Assembly: GCF_000283155.1 (NCBI RefSeq)
Contig: NW_004454156.1
Coordinates: 31,996,496 to 32,060,495 of the forward strand
DNA from: Ceratotherium simum simum
Taxonomy: Eukaryota > Chordata > Mammalia > Perissodactyla > Rhinocerotidae
Reading direction: 5' to 3'
Length of the DNA stretch: 64,000 bases
Positions within the stretch are counted from its first letter, which is position 1, and each line of letters begins with the position of its first letter. The position numbers were made by a program, and so were the translations under genes. Below are positions 26,330 through 37,740 of the stretch, in pieces. The notes beneath the pieces are model-generated. The model saw only the letters and a program-made list of their open reading frames with translations. It was not told the origin of the DNA and did not search any database.

Positions 26330-26510
26330 TGTTGAACACCTACTATACCCCCACAAGAGGCTACTATTTACCCCTTTGTGAACTGAGGAAACAGAGCGTT
26401 GGGGAGACTAAGTAAGCTGCCCCAAGTCACATACTTGATAAGCGTGGCGGAACTTGGATTCAAAGGCAGGTCTGCGAGACTTCTGCCATGCCCTACTGAA
26501 TTCCACTCGA
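26330..26510 (-). repeat. MIR SINE
   Basis: TGTGAACTGAGGAAACAGAG, GCTGCCCCAAGTCACATAC and GGCGGAACTTGGATTCAAAG. Confidence 0.8.
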
Positions 26511-27349
26511 CATTTCTCAAATCAAGAGTGAAAGCTGCACTTCTTCAAGCTCCTTAGAAGAAACAGGTGAAGGGGTGGGAGAGAGATTTTAGTGCAACTC
26601 TGCAGCTATGTCCATGCATATAACTGATTTCATTATTTTCTAATCGATCTGTTTGTTTTTGCTGTAATCTTAGCTGGATGCTAAGCAATTGCTCAGGGAG
26701 CTATGCTGCTGAACTTTTTTGGGTAACCACGTAGGCCCCCCAAAAAGGGTGACATGAGTAAGTGTTTGGGGGTGCCATCAGCCTGCTCCCGTATCCTGGG
26801 GTGTAGAGTGATCTGGCTTCTTCCATTAGCGAGAGACTATTCCTCATCTGACACTGACATTGAACCTCCCTGGGGCCTCAGTTTGGTCACCTGTAGTGGC
26901 ACTTATTTCACGGAGAAGTTTGATGAACAGAAGCAATATAAACAAAGCAGCTGGCAGGGGTGCTGGCACACAGTAGGGGCTCAATAAATTGTAACTATCA
27001 TCATTGCAACTATCATTGTTTTTAATATTAATATTTTATAACAAAGCTTGGGTAGAGCATGTTGTTGGACAGCCATGCTGAAGAAGTCAGTCTCTAGGAG
27101 GGTCCGCTGGCTTTGTTGGGGTGCACAGCTACCGTGACAAACAGTACCCCAACCTCATCCCAAATCAGGGAAACACATCTGCTTCTAGTGTGTGATCAGA
27201 AACAAATTCATCCCACTCACTGGCAAAATGTTCCTGAAGCCAATGGCAAGTCAATATGGTTATCTTCATACGAAAAAGACAGCGCGTGCTTATTTGGGGC
27301 TTCTGAATCATATCCCTTACCAGTTCTCAAAATTCCGCTGCCTAGGAAT

Positions 27350-27480
27350 TATCTAGGTCAGAGGTCACAAACGTGGTCCAGAGTGGGGGTGGCAGGTTCT
27401 ATGCAGCCTGAAGACATGTTTGGTCTGGCTCAACAGCATTTAAGTTTTTTAAAAAAAAATTAGTTGTCCATATAACAATA
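27350..27480 (+). mobile_element. hAT-Charlie fragment
   Basis: GTCAGAGGTCACAAACGTGG through GTTTGGTCTGGCTCAACAG resembles one end of the 220-bp hAT MITE family also present at 6868-7085. Confidence 0.45.
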
Positions 27481-27654
27481 AAACATATGAAACTCCCGAT
27501 TTCCAGCTCCTTTTGAAAATGTGAAGACCTTAGACCTGACCCCCCTCCCCACAACGTAGAGCAATAATTCCACAATTGGAGTGACTGAGATGGGGGCTGT
27601 GGTTTCCCTAGAGAATCATACTCAGCATTCTTGGCTCCTTTAGGCCAAGGTCCT

Positions 27655-27795
27655 GGTAAGTCCATTTCTTCATTTTACAGTGAGGAAAAAAAATAGAATT
27701 GTTGGAAGTCACACAGTTTGCTACGGCAAAGAGCGCAAGCGGGAACGAGGATTCCTGGGTCTCAGCCAGTGCCCTGTCCACCATAACTTTCAAAG
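27655..27795 (-). repeat. MIR SINE fragment
   Basis: TTCATTTTACAGTGAGGAAA, GGAAGTCACACAGTTTGC and GCCAGTGCCCTGTCCACC. Confidence 0.65.
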
Positions 27796-27999
27796 TCAAT
27801 GCCATGATATCCTGCTCAGTCCAGGAAGGACATGGGCACAGCAGACCAAGAGGACGCCAGCATGAGAAACGGGCCAAAGCAGGCAGGACTCCTGGGCACA
27901 GGCTTTGCAAAGGAAGTCTCAGGTGGCAGCATCTGAAAGAGCTTCCCTGTCTTCCCTTTCAAAGTCCAGACACCTCTGCAGACAGTTATTGATTTCAGC

Positions 28000-28650
28000 T
28001 GCAGACTTTCTCGCCTGTCTGTCTGTCTCCACTGCTACTTCAGATCCCTTCCCCGGGCATCCATCATCTCTCACCTGGATTAGTGCAACAGTCCCCTAAC
28101 TTAACCCCTTCCTCTGGTCCTACTGACGTGATCCTTCCGTGATGCAACTAGAATGATCTTCCTTAAATGCACATCTAATCACACCATTCTCTCAGTGATT
28201 TTCCCTTGTCCCCCTCCCTTATCAAGTCCAGACTCCTTAGCATATTTTGTGAGAAGACCTGTGGGACCCACCCTGGCTTACATTTCTGGCCACATCATCT
28301 CTTTCTGTTCTCCCCAGCAAGCCTCCAGCCACCCTGCATCTCTGGAATGGATCTCTCTCTCTACCTGGAACACCACCACCTCTACTGGCTAACTCAACCC
28401 AGCCTTCAGGCCTCTGTTTAGATCTAACTTCTTCAGGATATGCTTTCCTAAGCTCCCTCCACCCCCAGATTAGGTTAATACCATCTGGACACCCCCATCA
28501 CAGTACCTAAATAACTTTATTGAACTTGCATCTTTAACTAACTGTTGTTCCCCCTGGTCTATAAGCTCTGGGATTCATAGATCACATCTGTGTGGTTCAC
28601 AGATATGGGAGCACATAGTAGGTGCCTTATAAATGTTTACCCACTAAATG
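28000..28650 (+). repeat. L2 LINE 3' end, about 650 bp
   Basis: CATCATCTCTCACCTGGATT, GAATGATCTTCCTTAAATGC, TATCAAGTCCAGACTCCTTA, GGAACACCACCACCTC and the tail AAATGAATGAA. This is one of the longest L2 copies in the window, lying antisense to LARGE1. Confidence 0.9.
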
Positions 28651-28954
28651 AATGAAAAGATAAATGGATATTGTGGATGGAGAAGAAAAATTAGGAAAGT
28701 CACAGTAACTTTTCACTCTGGATGGGCAAGCCACTTGACTTTTCTGGTCTCGGTTTCCACATGTGTACTAAGAGAGGCCTGGACAAGATCATTTATTCTC
28801 AACTCAGGGTCTCTGGAATGCCATAGGGCCTGTGAATAAAGTAGTGGAGTTTTAGGAGCAATTTACAATATTTCAAAACCCCCGAGAGGAACCACACACC
28901 TTCCTGTGATGAGCTGGCTACAGCCCACTAAAACCTCAAGTGGCTCTGCGTTAA

Positions 28955-29040
28955 GACAATATTAATTACTGGGCAACACGGGGTACCTCATGTGGAGTAA
29001 GGGCTTCAGGAGCAATTAATGGTGTCTTTGATCAATAAAA
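28955..29040. promoter_or_regulatory. Candidate intronic regulatory element (homeodomain-like motifs)
   Basis: Repeat-free AT-rich block with ATTAATTACT (28961-28970), AGCAATTAATGG (29011-29022) and TTTGATCAATAAAA (29027-29040). These look like TAAT homeodomain cores and a TCF/LEF-like TTTGATC. There is no functional proof from sequence alone. Confidence 0.25.
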
Positions 29041-29836
29041 CACAGGAATAGTACAGAAAAACACAGTCTGTTCATGTGTAATGTTTTTCAAAACACCATG
29101 ACCAAGAGGTAAAATAATAAAATACTGCTTGGATGGGGAGAGTAGAGACCACAGACTTTCAAGATGGGGTCAGTTCACTATTAACTGGTCAGAGAGAAGG
29201 CCCCTCAGGTGTTCCTGTGGATGAGCCCCAGAAGGGTGGACGATGTGCTATGGCCCAATCCTGAAGCCTCTCTCTTCTTGGCTGAGGGCGGCCCTCACCC
29301 CCACCATCTGTTCCTTTGGGAGCCCTGCCTGACGCCCAGAGCCTGCCATCCTGCAAGCTCATGAGGTTTCAGAATCTACAGGCATTGGGCTGAAAGCCCT
29401 GTCTGGCCACACGGGGGCGCCCTCACTACACACACTGGGATTCCGAGGCCCAGCTGGAGTGGGAGCTGGGAGACAGATCCGATCCTGGAACCCTGTGGGG
29501 TCAGGAGATGGGGTTCTCAGTGCTTCGTACCACAGCCGATGATCCTTGGGAAGATGCCTCCCACCCTCCCTGACCAAGGATATGCTGCCCTGGGGTTGCC
29601 CACTCTGCTGTTCTCAAGAGATTGGCTGGGGGGGCTCCTCCTGCTCACAGGGGAGGGATCGATGCTACGAACACCCAGGAGAACCCTGGAAGGAAACCCG
29701 ATTCAGAACGTGGATGGAGAACACAGCTGCCTTCCCCAGAGAGAGCAGAGCAGGGAGGGCACGCATATCACACTATGCTCTGACTTCAGTACAAGAGGTT
29801 TAAACTCTTTTGGAAGCTCTTTTTAGAGTGACAGAG

Positions 29837-30034
29837 GAGCCGGCCTTGTGGCTTACTGGTTAAGTGCGTGCGCTCCGCTGCTGGCAGCCCGGGCTCGGAT
29901 CCCGGGTGCGCACCTACGCACCGCTTCTCTGGCCATGCTGAGGCCGCGTCCCACATACAGCAACTAGGATGTGCAGCTATGACATACAACTATCTGCTGG
30001 GGCTTTGGGGGAAAAAAAATAAATTAAAAAAAAA
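29837..30034 (+). mobile_element. ERE-type tRNA-derived SINE, young, with intact TSD
   Basis: The tRNA-like head GAGCCGGCCTTGTGGCTTAC and TGGTTAAGTGCGTGCGCTCC carries a box A-like region, with GGCTCGGATCCCGGG near the box B position. Then come GGCCATGCTGAGGCCGCGTC, CTATGACATACAACTATCTG and an A-rich tail. The 12-bp duplication AGAGTGACAGAG sits at 29825-29836 and 30035-30046. This family is known from horses and other perissodactyls. It lies in sense orientation to the window, antisense to LARGE1. Confidence 0.93.
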
Positions 30035-30064
30035 AGAGTGACAGAGATACTAAGAGAAAGACAG

Positions 30065-30125
30065 AGACAGATAGACAGACAGACATGCACACACTCACAT
30101 ACACACACTCTCACATACACACAAA
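30065..30125. repeat. CA/GA-rich simple repeat
   Basis: GACAGATAGACAGACAGAC followed by ACACTCACATACACACAC blocks, directly after the SINE target duplication. Confidence 0.8.
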
Positions 30126-30189
30126 AGGAAGGAGGGAGGGCAAGAGAGAAAGAAATCATATTCTGGCTCATCTGGGAAAGGCAGAAACC

Positions 30190-30470
30190 TCAGAGCAGGC
30201 AGACACGCATGCGGCAGGGTGGCCTGCAGACTGGGAGTCCAACAGACACTGCTTCAAATCCTGGAGCAAGCTCTGTGGACTCGGGCGGGTGACTTGGCTT
30301 CCCTGAGCCTAACCGTTCCCCACGGTTAACCATGCCCACCTTTTGAGCTTGACGTGTGGATCAAGTAGGATAATTAATATGTGCAAACCACCTCTCATGG
30401 TACCTGGATCCAGGCAAGCACTCACTCAGTAGCAGAGACAATTCATGCTGACAAATGACAGTAATAAAGG
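30190..30470 (+). repeat. MIR SINE
   Basis: GCTTCAAATCCTGGAGCAAG, GGGTGACTTGGCTTCCCTG and GCAAGCACTCACTCAGTAG. Confidence 0.7.
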
Positions 30471-30719
30471 ATTTTTAAAGTGTTTGATCACTTACACCTT
30501 GTGACTAGTTTTCTCACATGGGGACTTTCAGGCTATATGAATTCGGAAGTCCCTTTCCGTTGAGATTATTTATTATTCCATCATAAATGCTACTCCCCAC
30601 ACAGCCATCTAATAAGTCTTTCATGAGCGGACTGCTCTCTCTTGCCACTGGACGCCTGCCCCTCCACGCCGGGAGACTTGGGAAGGGTCATTGGAGCGTC
30701 ACCGAGGCAACCTCGGATG

Positions 30720-30970
30720 TTACTAAGCACATGGCTCTGGAGTCAGGCTGGTGGTGCTGTGACCATGGCTCCCACTTGCCTAGGTGTGTAACCTTGGCTA
30801 CCGGCTTACAGTCTCACTTCCACAGCCTCCCATTGGGAAAATGAAGATGAAAATAGCACCCACGGCAGGGACTGGGCGGGAAGGGAATGAAATCCTACTT
30901 GTCATGCGCTCAGAACAGTGCCTGGCACTCAGCAAGCACTTCAATAAATGTCAGCCATCACCATCATGTA
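30720..30970 (+). repeat. MIR SINE
   Basis: CATGGCTCTGGAGTCAGGCT, GTGTGTAACCTTGGCTAC and AGCAAGCACTTCAATAAATG. Confidence 0.85.
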
Positions 30971-31054
30971 GGTTTGTTTTACAGCATAGGCAGTGACTTT
31001 CTAGAATGGTGAGATGAGGGTTATCAGATCTAAAACTGGAAGAGGGATGGTATG

Positions 31055-31330
31055 TTTTCATAGAAGTTATAAAAAGAACATTAGACTGGGAGACCAAAGA
31101 GGTGTCTCCTAGACCAAGCTCTGCCACTAATGTTTCACTACGCAAACTGGGGTTCTAGTCTGTTCATCAGGAAAATGAAGACCTTGAATTGCCTAACGGC
31201 CCCTCCAAGCCTGGCAGTCAGGAGCTCTCTCTCTGGGTGGACTTGGGCAGGTCCCGTCCCCTTACTGGGTCTCGGCTGCGCCATCTATAAGAGGAAAGTG
31301 TTGGACTGGACGATGACCCTAGGGGCCGTT
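31055..31330 (+). repeat. MIR SINE, close to an exon
   Basis: AAGCTCTGCCACTAATG, then TTGGGCAGGTCCCGTCCCC and GTCTCGGCTGCGCCATC. It ends about 45 bp downstream (in transcript sense) of the LARGE1 donor at 31373. Confidence 0.6.
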
Positions 31331-31371
31331 CTGGTCCAGCACCGCACCAGCCTGTGCCCCAGGGGTCCTCA

Positions 31372-31692
<321 letters not shown>

Positions 31693-31789
31693 TCAGGGAT
31701 CTTACCCTATCATCTGCCCGGCCTCCTTGGGGGCCTCTAACTCTATCCAAACTTGGTCAACCAGTTCTGAATCCAAATCCGTCCTCCAA

Positions 31790-31910
31790 ACTTGAATCAC
31801 TGTGTGATGGGGGCAAATCACCAAACCTCAGTTCCTTTATCTATAAAATGGGCATAAAAATACTTACCTTGTTGGTTCTCATCTTTATATGCTTCCAACT
31901 GAATGAGTGA
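31790..31910 (+). repeat. MIR SINE fragment
   Basis: CTCAGTTCCTTTATCTATAA and AATGGGCATAAAAATACTT. Confidence 0.7.
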
Positions 31911-32144
31911 TATCAAGAGTTATATCCATGATAAGCCTTTTCTTTTCAGACTCCTTCTCTTTTCAACAGGGGGTGGGGAAAATCATATCAAATGATGTAA
32001 AATCCCCTTCCAGCTCAAAACTCCTATCCCTCTCCTTCTCTCTCAGCAAAGGTGTACAACAGCTCTACACTCTCCTAAAGCAGTAACCAGCCATAGAAGA
32101 TGTAGCCAGACTGAGGCCATGAGTTCCAAGGAGCATTAAAACAA

Positions 32145-32310
32145 GCAGTAAGAACAAGAGTAATAATAACCACAATTACCCACTCATTACTATGCACCAG
32201 ACGACTTTCCAGAATTCTCCCAACAACCCTATGCACCAGCTGTCATTTTCCCCATTTTCCTGATGAAGGAATTGAGGCTCCAGATATCCAGTCAGCTTTG
32301 ATTCTTGGAC
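32145..32310 (-). repeat. MIR SINE fragment
   Basis: CACTCATTACTATGCACCAG, CCCAACAACCCTATGCACC and TTTCCCCATTTTCCTGATGA. Confidence 0.7.
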
Positions 32311-33679
32311 TTGGCCAGACATGTGGAGACAGGTACCTGGACAGGGCCTTGGAGATGGTGAGAGGATAATAATACTGGGTTTTTGGCAAAGGGAATGGAA
32401 AAACGTGTGAATGTTGGGGACAAAGTATGCCTAGCGTGAAGCTGTCTTCACTTTCCAGAGCCATTCTTGCCGCAGGGCACCAGCCAATTCTGCAAGGCTA
32501 CCTGAGAGGCACCGAGCTAAGGAGAGTGGAGAAAGAACAGAGCCCAGAGAAAAAACAAAGGTGCTTCCAGCAGAGTGGGCTCTGCAGAAATATTTCAAGT
32601 GAAATCTATAAGGATGTTTTTCTTTTCAAAGGCCATTAGAAGTGCCTAGTACCTAAAACCTATGGTTAAGAAACAGCAAAAACCTATTTCAATTTTTTTT
32701 TCCCTACCCAGCAAGAGGTACATAATCAGCAGTCTCCTGGTCAGAATGCCCACTTTATTCAGATGATTACCAGGAAATAGATTCCATGCATTTCCATGCT
32801 TCTAAACAAAAGAAAATGGGCACACCTATCTGTGTCAATGGCTTTCTCGACAGACTTTCAAGGCTTTCCTCTCAGTAATTCTGTGAATTGGTATTGCCCA
32901 GATTTGCATCCTCTCTCACTACAGAGGATTAATATATTCATAGGGGTAAAATGCCCTCCATTTCTCATACTTTATAACACCTGCTAATCAAATGGACCAA
33001 AGCTGGTTTTTTAAGAGGCATGACATTCTCCACAATGCCTAAGCTCCCTGAAATTTGCGTTTGGCCTCTGCTACAGGCCCTGGTCTCTGCTGGGCTCTGA
33101 GAACCTGGGATTTTGAATTACCCCACTTGCACCTCTGTTTCACGGTCTGCAAAGGGGGGGGACTCTGCATTTGCAAGGGAGAGCTGTGTGCACAAATCCT
33201 TTGAGATTTGGGGAGTAAACGGCAAGAATAATTTCTAATACGTGGATATAAGAGCTGCTGGAGGGAGTGGATGTAGGAGGTGTTTGGGTGTGAAGAGAGG
33301 CCAGATTCTGCCATGGATTCTCCCACTGACTTGGTTTCTGACTCTGTGTCGTGAGTTTTCCAAGCACGGAGCAAGCCCCCCTGGCGCAGCCCTTCTTTCA
33401 AGCTCTGCGAAGAGTTTAGAGTGAGAACAGAGACACAAAATACCTCAGGTTCTCAGGAGAAAGGTGCTGCTGACGTCACAACATCACATTCTCGTGGGCT
33501 TTACAGGAAATGGGGCCAGAGGTTCCGTGGAACCTCAGCCAGCAAGAACTAACGATGACACAACCCACCTCTGTTTCCCTGCCACTGGCCCTGACCCCTC
33601 CAACCTCTTCACCCTTAAAACCGAGCTTTCTGCCAGGACCTGAACAACTGTGACAAACCGAGGTTTCTCATAATGATGA

Positions 33680-33920
33680 TAATGTATAAAATGTGATAAC
33701 GATATAATAAATCTCTACCATTCATCCGCTGCTTACAGGGTGCCAGCCACATCTTGGTTGTTATCCTTTTTAACACTCACAGTAGCTCTATAAAGTTGAG
33801 ATTCTCATCACTGTGTTACAGGTGAGGAAGCTCAAGGAGGTGAAGTGACTCCTTTCAAGCCACGGAGCTACAAAGCGGAGGAGTTGGATTCATGCCCAGG
33901 TCTGAGCGCAACACCCAGGA
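33680..33920 (-). repeat. MIR SINE
   Basis: GCTGCTTACAGGGTGCCAGC, GTTACAGGTGAGGAAGCTCA and GGAGTTGGATTCATGCCCAG. Confidence 0.8.
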
Positions 33921-34289
33921 TCCAGAACATTATTCAGTATGCACTGGTGTTAGGCTGAGAAAAATGTCCTCACGTATCTTCTCCTCATTGTCTGTTTTCC
34001 AAACAAGAATCTGTTCTTCTCTGCGTGTCAGCTTCTCTCTATTCCTTCCTCCCCCTCCTCAGTCTTCCTTGGGTCTGCCTCAAAGATCCTCCATTCTCCT
34101 GACCTTTCTCCTGGTTGTCTCTCCCCAAACCCATTCCAGAAGGTTCATTCCCGTGTAGCTCTTGTTGACCCAAAGCTCTGCATGGAGTCTTTCTTTGGTC
34201 TCTTATGTAGGAAGATGAATGAAGTACCTGGCACAGCAAGGACCTGAGCCAATGGAGAGTGTTTCAAGAGACAAAGATTAATTCTAAAA

Positions 34290-34460
34290 CTACAGAATTA
34301 TCAGTTTGGAAAGAGTCTCAGAGATTTTTCAGTCTGATTATACCATTTTTATGATGAAAGAGCTCGGCCTTAGAGAGGGGCATGACTTGCTCAAGAGCAC
34401 ACGATGAGTGCGTGGAAGGGCTAACACTGGGACCCACAGTTCTGACTCCTTCCCATGCTT
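34290..34460 (-). repeat. MIR SINE fragment
   Basis: GAGAGGGGCATGACTTGCTCA and AGAGCACACGATGAGTG fit the reverse MIR centre; diverged. Confidence 0.5.
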
Positions 34461-34779
34461 TCCTCCACTTCCCCGTAGAGCCCATCATTGCTTCACACCG
34501 GGAAGAGGAGGGCAAAGGCTCAGGAGAGATGTCTGGCAGATCTAGAAACAGGCAGGAAGTCCTACTGAGACAGAAAGCCTCGTGTGATCTGTGTAGATAT
34601 AAGGGAGCAGGCAGGGAGATGGAGGGTCAGAACCTAAAAGACCAGGATTGGAAGGAATTCTAGAAGCTCGGTCAGCCCAAGCAGCCGAGGTAGGTGGCCA
34701 CTCAGCCTCTGCTGGAATGGAACACTCACTCCATACAAGGCAGCCGATTCCAATCTGGTACACAGGAGCCAGGTGGGCT

Positions 34780-34940
34780 GCATGGTACAGAAGTGCAACT
34801 GTGGGTTCTGGGGCCAGACAGACCTGGGTTTGAACTCCCAGCTGTGTTAGCATCCCTGAGCAAGTGATGATGGTTCTTTGAGCTTCCGTTTCCACATACA
34901 CATACTGAGGATAATAATACCTTTGTAGATTAAAAAATGG
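34780..34940 (+). repeat. MIR SINE
   Basis: GTGGGTTCTGGGGCCAGACA, TGGGTTTGAACTCCCAGCT and GAGGATAATAATACC. Confidence 0.85.
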
Positions 34941-34942
34941 CT

Positions 34943-35175
34943 ATAAATCGTTCCTCTCCCTCTATCTACACCCTTTGGTAATACCCTCCCACACTGATGC
35001 TAGATTGGCCACATGACTTGCTTTGGTCCAGGGGATATCAGCAAACACAGCACAAACAGGGGCGTTAAAAAGTGCTTGTTTGGTGGGGCTTGCCTCTAGC
35101 TGCTCTGGGACCTTGTGACTGCCACCTCGTGACTGCAAAGTGTTTGGCACAAAGCTAGATACGCAGCAGGCACGC
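34943..35175 (+). mobile_element. MaLR LTR fragment (MLT1-like)
   Basis: TGGCCACATGACTTGCTTTG, GTCCAGGGGATATCAGC and AAAAGTGCTTGTTTGGTGGG match the central part of older MLT1 LTRs; the 3' end is missing. Confidence 0.65.
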
Positions 35176-35224
35176 AGCCTACGACAGCTGTAATTTCCTC
35201 CTCGGGTTTGATTTCTGCCTTTCA

Positions 35225-35810
35225 AACGTGCGCTCATCCAACAAATATTGATGGAGTATCTGCAATGGGCAGGTATTGTGCTGGGCCCCAGAAAGAACAA
35301 GACAGACCAGGTTCCTGCACTTCTGGAGCCTCTTCCTAGCAGGGGGAGAAGACAATAAACAAACCGAGATAAATTCAGAGTGAAGTCAGAGCTACAGAGG
35401 CAACCAAACAGGAAACAGGATGAAGAGCAATGGTGGGTGAGGGCTGGCCCAGGAAGGCCTGCGAGCAGGTGACATTTGAGACCTGGATAAGGAGAAGGAT
35501 CTGGCCTTGACAAAGTCTGGGAGAAAAGCTTTCTAAGAAGACGGAACGGTCCTTGGGATAAAACTGAGTTGAGCATGCTCAAGTCAGAAGCAACAGGACC
35601 AGTGGGGATGGAACATGGGCGAGTGAGGGGCAGAAAGAGAGATGCAGGTGAGCCAGCAGGTGCCAGGGCATATGGGGACTTGAGGGCCATGCTGGGCTGT
35701 AACACCATTCCAAATGCAATAAGAAATCATCAGTGTTTTAATGATGTGACCTGACGTATATGTTTCAAAGATCACTCTGGCTGTTACACAGAGAATTCCC
35801 TTTCACTCTC
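35225..35810 (-). repeat. L2 LINE, antisense
   Basis: CAACAAATATTGATGGAGTA, CAGACCAGGTTCCTGCACTT, GGTGACATTTGAGACCTGG and CAAAGATCACTCTGGCTGT. Together with the neighbouring LTR fragment it accounts for the longest open frame of the window (minus strand, 34962-35708). Confidence 0.82.
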
Positions 35811-35814
35811 GAGA

Positions 35815-35990
35815 ATGTTGCTTTTCAAACGTGGGCATGCTGAGAATCATTCGGGAGGTTTATTACAACACAGATGCCTGGGCCCACTCTGGAGATTCCT
35901 GTTTGGTAGGCCTGGGGTGGGGCCCGAGAATCTGTATTTCTAATAAGTTCCTGGTGAAGCTGTGTTGCCCGCTGGAGCAGCGTGGCTCTA
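35815..35990 (+). mobile_element. MER5A-like hAT element
   Basis: TTTTCAAACGTGGGCATGCT, GATGCCTGGGCCCACTC and GTGGGGCCCGAGAATCTGTA are diagnostic of the MER5 group. Confidence 0.75.
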
Positions 35991-36299
35991 AAGGATGGAG
36001 CCCTGTTAGCTCGGCTCATGTTTTCTTTCCTCCACTCGCCGAAAACAGAGAGAAGACCATCAGCCTCCTGTACTAACTTCAGCTTAGTACCTCATGACTT
36101 TGTCAAAGGAACACGAAAGAGCAAAGCCTCTCCCGGCCAGGCAGCAAGGATGCTGTAATCAGGATCTGTCCTGGCCAGCCCGCTCTGCTCTTTCAGCCAT
36201 TCTCATCCACTGCTAGGACGGGAGGCAGGTCTCCTGAGTGGCTGGGAGAGGAGCAGGCCTTTGGCTCCACAGCTGCGGCAGCAAGGTTCATCCTTGCTG

Positions 36300-36900
36300 A
36301 ACGGAATTCTAGAGGGAGCCGGGCACAGAAGCCCGCACGCCGGCTCTTCTAATTTGTTGTGGCATTCACGTAGGGCCTACTTCTGACTCAAAGGTTTACA
36401 AACACACTCGAAATGTTTCTTCAATTAAAAATCAATCCAACAGGCACCAGTCAGCCTGCTGCATCGTAATTGGATGTGTAGGATGGAGTGCAAGGAGGGA
36501 TTTCTACCGTCTTCACCAGCTTGTGGTGCCGCTTTATAATTTTTGATTATGTCCTGCTAAGCATCTCTCGTTAGAGTGTGGAATTTCTTGGGTTCTCTGA
36601 GGTATTGTCGGGATGGCAATCCTTGTCACAATGCGTTAGGGGAGATCATGTGCCTGCCATGCTGGGGGATTTGTGTGCTTTGAAGGCAAGGCCTCTGGGG
36701 TTAGCGTTTGCCGCAGATCTTAGAGGTGCTGAGACTTTCTTTTAAGCAGGCTGTGAGGGAAGGTCCTGTTGGGTTTCCTGCAGCCCAAGCCAGGAAGATG
36801 CTTCCAGCTGACAACAGAAGGAGGGGCTGTTTTGCCTGTATTCTTTTGTTGATAACAAGTATATACAGAAGGATAGATTTGGGTTGTGAATAATTAAAAA
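36300..36900. other. Repeat-free block, possible conserved non-coding element
   Basis: No transposon match is recognised. Short AT-rich motifs occur: ATTAAAAATCAATCC (36425-36439), GTAATTGGATG (36466-36476) and TATAATTTTTGATTATG (36535-36551). Confidence 0.25.
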
Positions 36901-36989
36901 AATTTTCTTTCTAATTGTAAATTCCAGATAGCAAATTTCATAGGGAGCAGAGAGGTTAAAAAAAATAATTAAGGTAAGAGAAACTAATA

Positions 36990-37200
36990 TTTGTTGCACA
37001 CCCACTACTCACTGGGCACCTTCCAGCCTTTTGTTTCATAAACCCAGACAACAATCTGCGACCTTGACAGGATTATTGCCACTTCACAGATAAGTAAAGT
37101 GAGGCTCAAAAAGCCTAAGTAACTTGCCCAAGTTCACACAGCTAGTGAGCGGTGCCACTGGACTTTGAACTCGGGTCTTTCTCTCCCTTTTTCCTCTGTA
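36990..37200 (-). repeat. MIR SINE
   Basis: GAGGCTCAAAAAGCCTAAGTA, TGCCCAAGTTCACACAGCTA and GACTTTGAACTCGGGTC. Confidence 0.88.
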
Positions 37201-37259
37201 TCACCTTACCTCTCCTAAATATCTACCACGTGCAGATACTGTGGTCAGGGTGCTCAGAT

Positions 37260-37485
37260 CCAGCAAATATGTGCCAAGTGCTTCCACAGAGAGTCTCTTG
37301 TTTAACCCTAACCAGGACCCTATGAGGCAAAGATTTTTAACCCTCTTCATAGAAGGAGAAAGATACCCAAAGGAGTTAAGTGACTTGCCCAAGATCACCA
37401 GCTGAAGAGTAAAGGAGCTGGTGGGATCTGACCCCAGAGCTCTCTGTCTGTTAAGTCTAGTGCCCTTCTGTGCAATACCACAAAT
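37260..37485 (-). repeat. MIR SINE
   Basis: AAATATGTGCCAAGTGCTTC, GACCCTATGAGGCAAAG and AAGTGACTTGCCCAAGATCA. Confidence 0.88.
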
Positions 37486-37504
37486 GTAAAGATTTTGGCC
37501 AATA

Positions 37505-37740
37505 GTGCTAGCATCATTTAGGAAGCCTTGAATCTATGCCAGGGCTAAGTCCTGGGCACGCGTGATCTCATCTGATTGTTACGATGACTTTAGTGGGGAG
37601 CCACTGTAATTATTATTCCCAGATTACAGACCAAGAAACCGAGGCTTAAAGAGGTTAAGTGACTTGTCCAAGGGTTAAACTTTGTGGCAGAACCACAAAG
37701 ACCCCACAGCGTCTGACTCCAGGAACCAAGTTATTCACTG
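37505..37740 (-). repeat. MIR SINE
   Basis: GAAACCGAGGCTTAAAGAGG, TTAAGTGACTTGTCCAAGG and CAGCGTCTGACTCCAGGAA; third consecutive MIR in the same orientation. Confidence 0.88.

Noticed and set aside
29837..29910. Possible tRNA gene
   Set aside because: The tRNA-like head belongs to a SINE: it continues into the ERE body and A tail, with a target duplication around the whole unit.
34962..35708. Longest open frame in the window (248 codons, minus strand)
   Set aside because: It runs across an antisense L2 and an MLT1 LTR fragment. The amino-acid pattern has no domain, and the frame is explained by GC-rich repeat sequence.
37000..37740. Possible CRISPR-like or satellite array from three similar units
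   Set aside because: The units are diverged MIR SINEs with unequal spacing in a mammalian intron.
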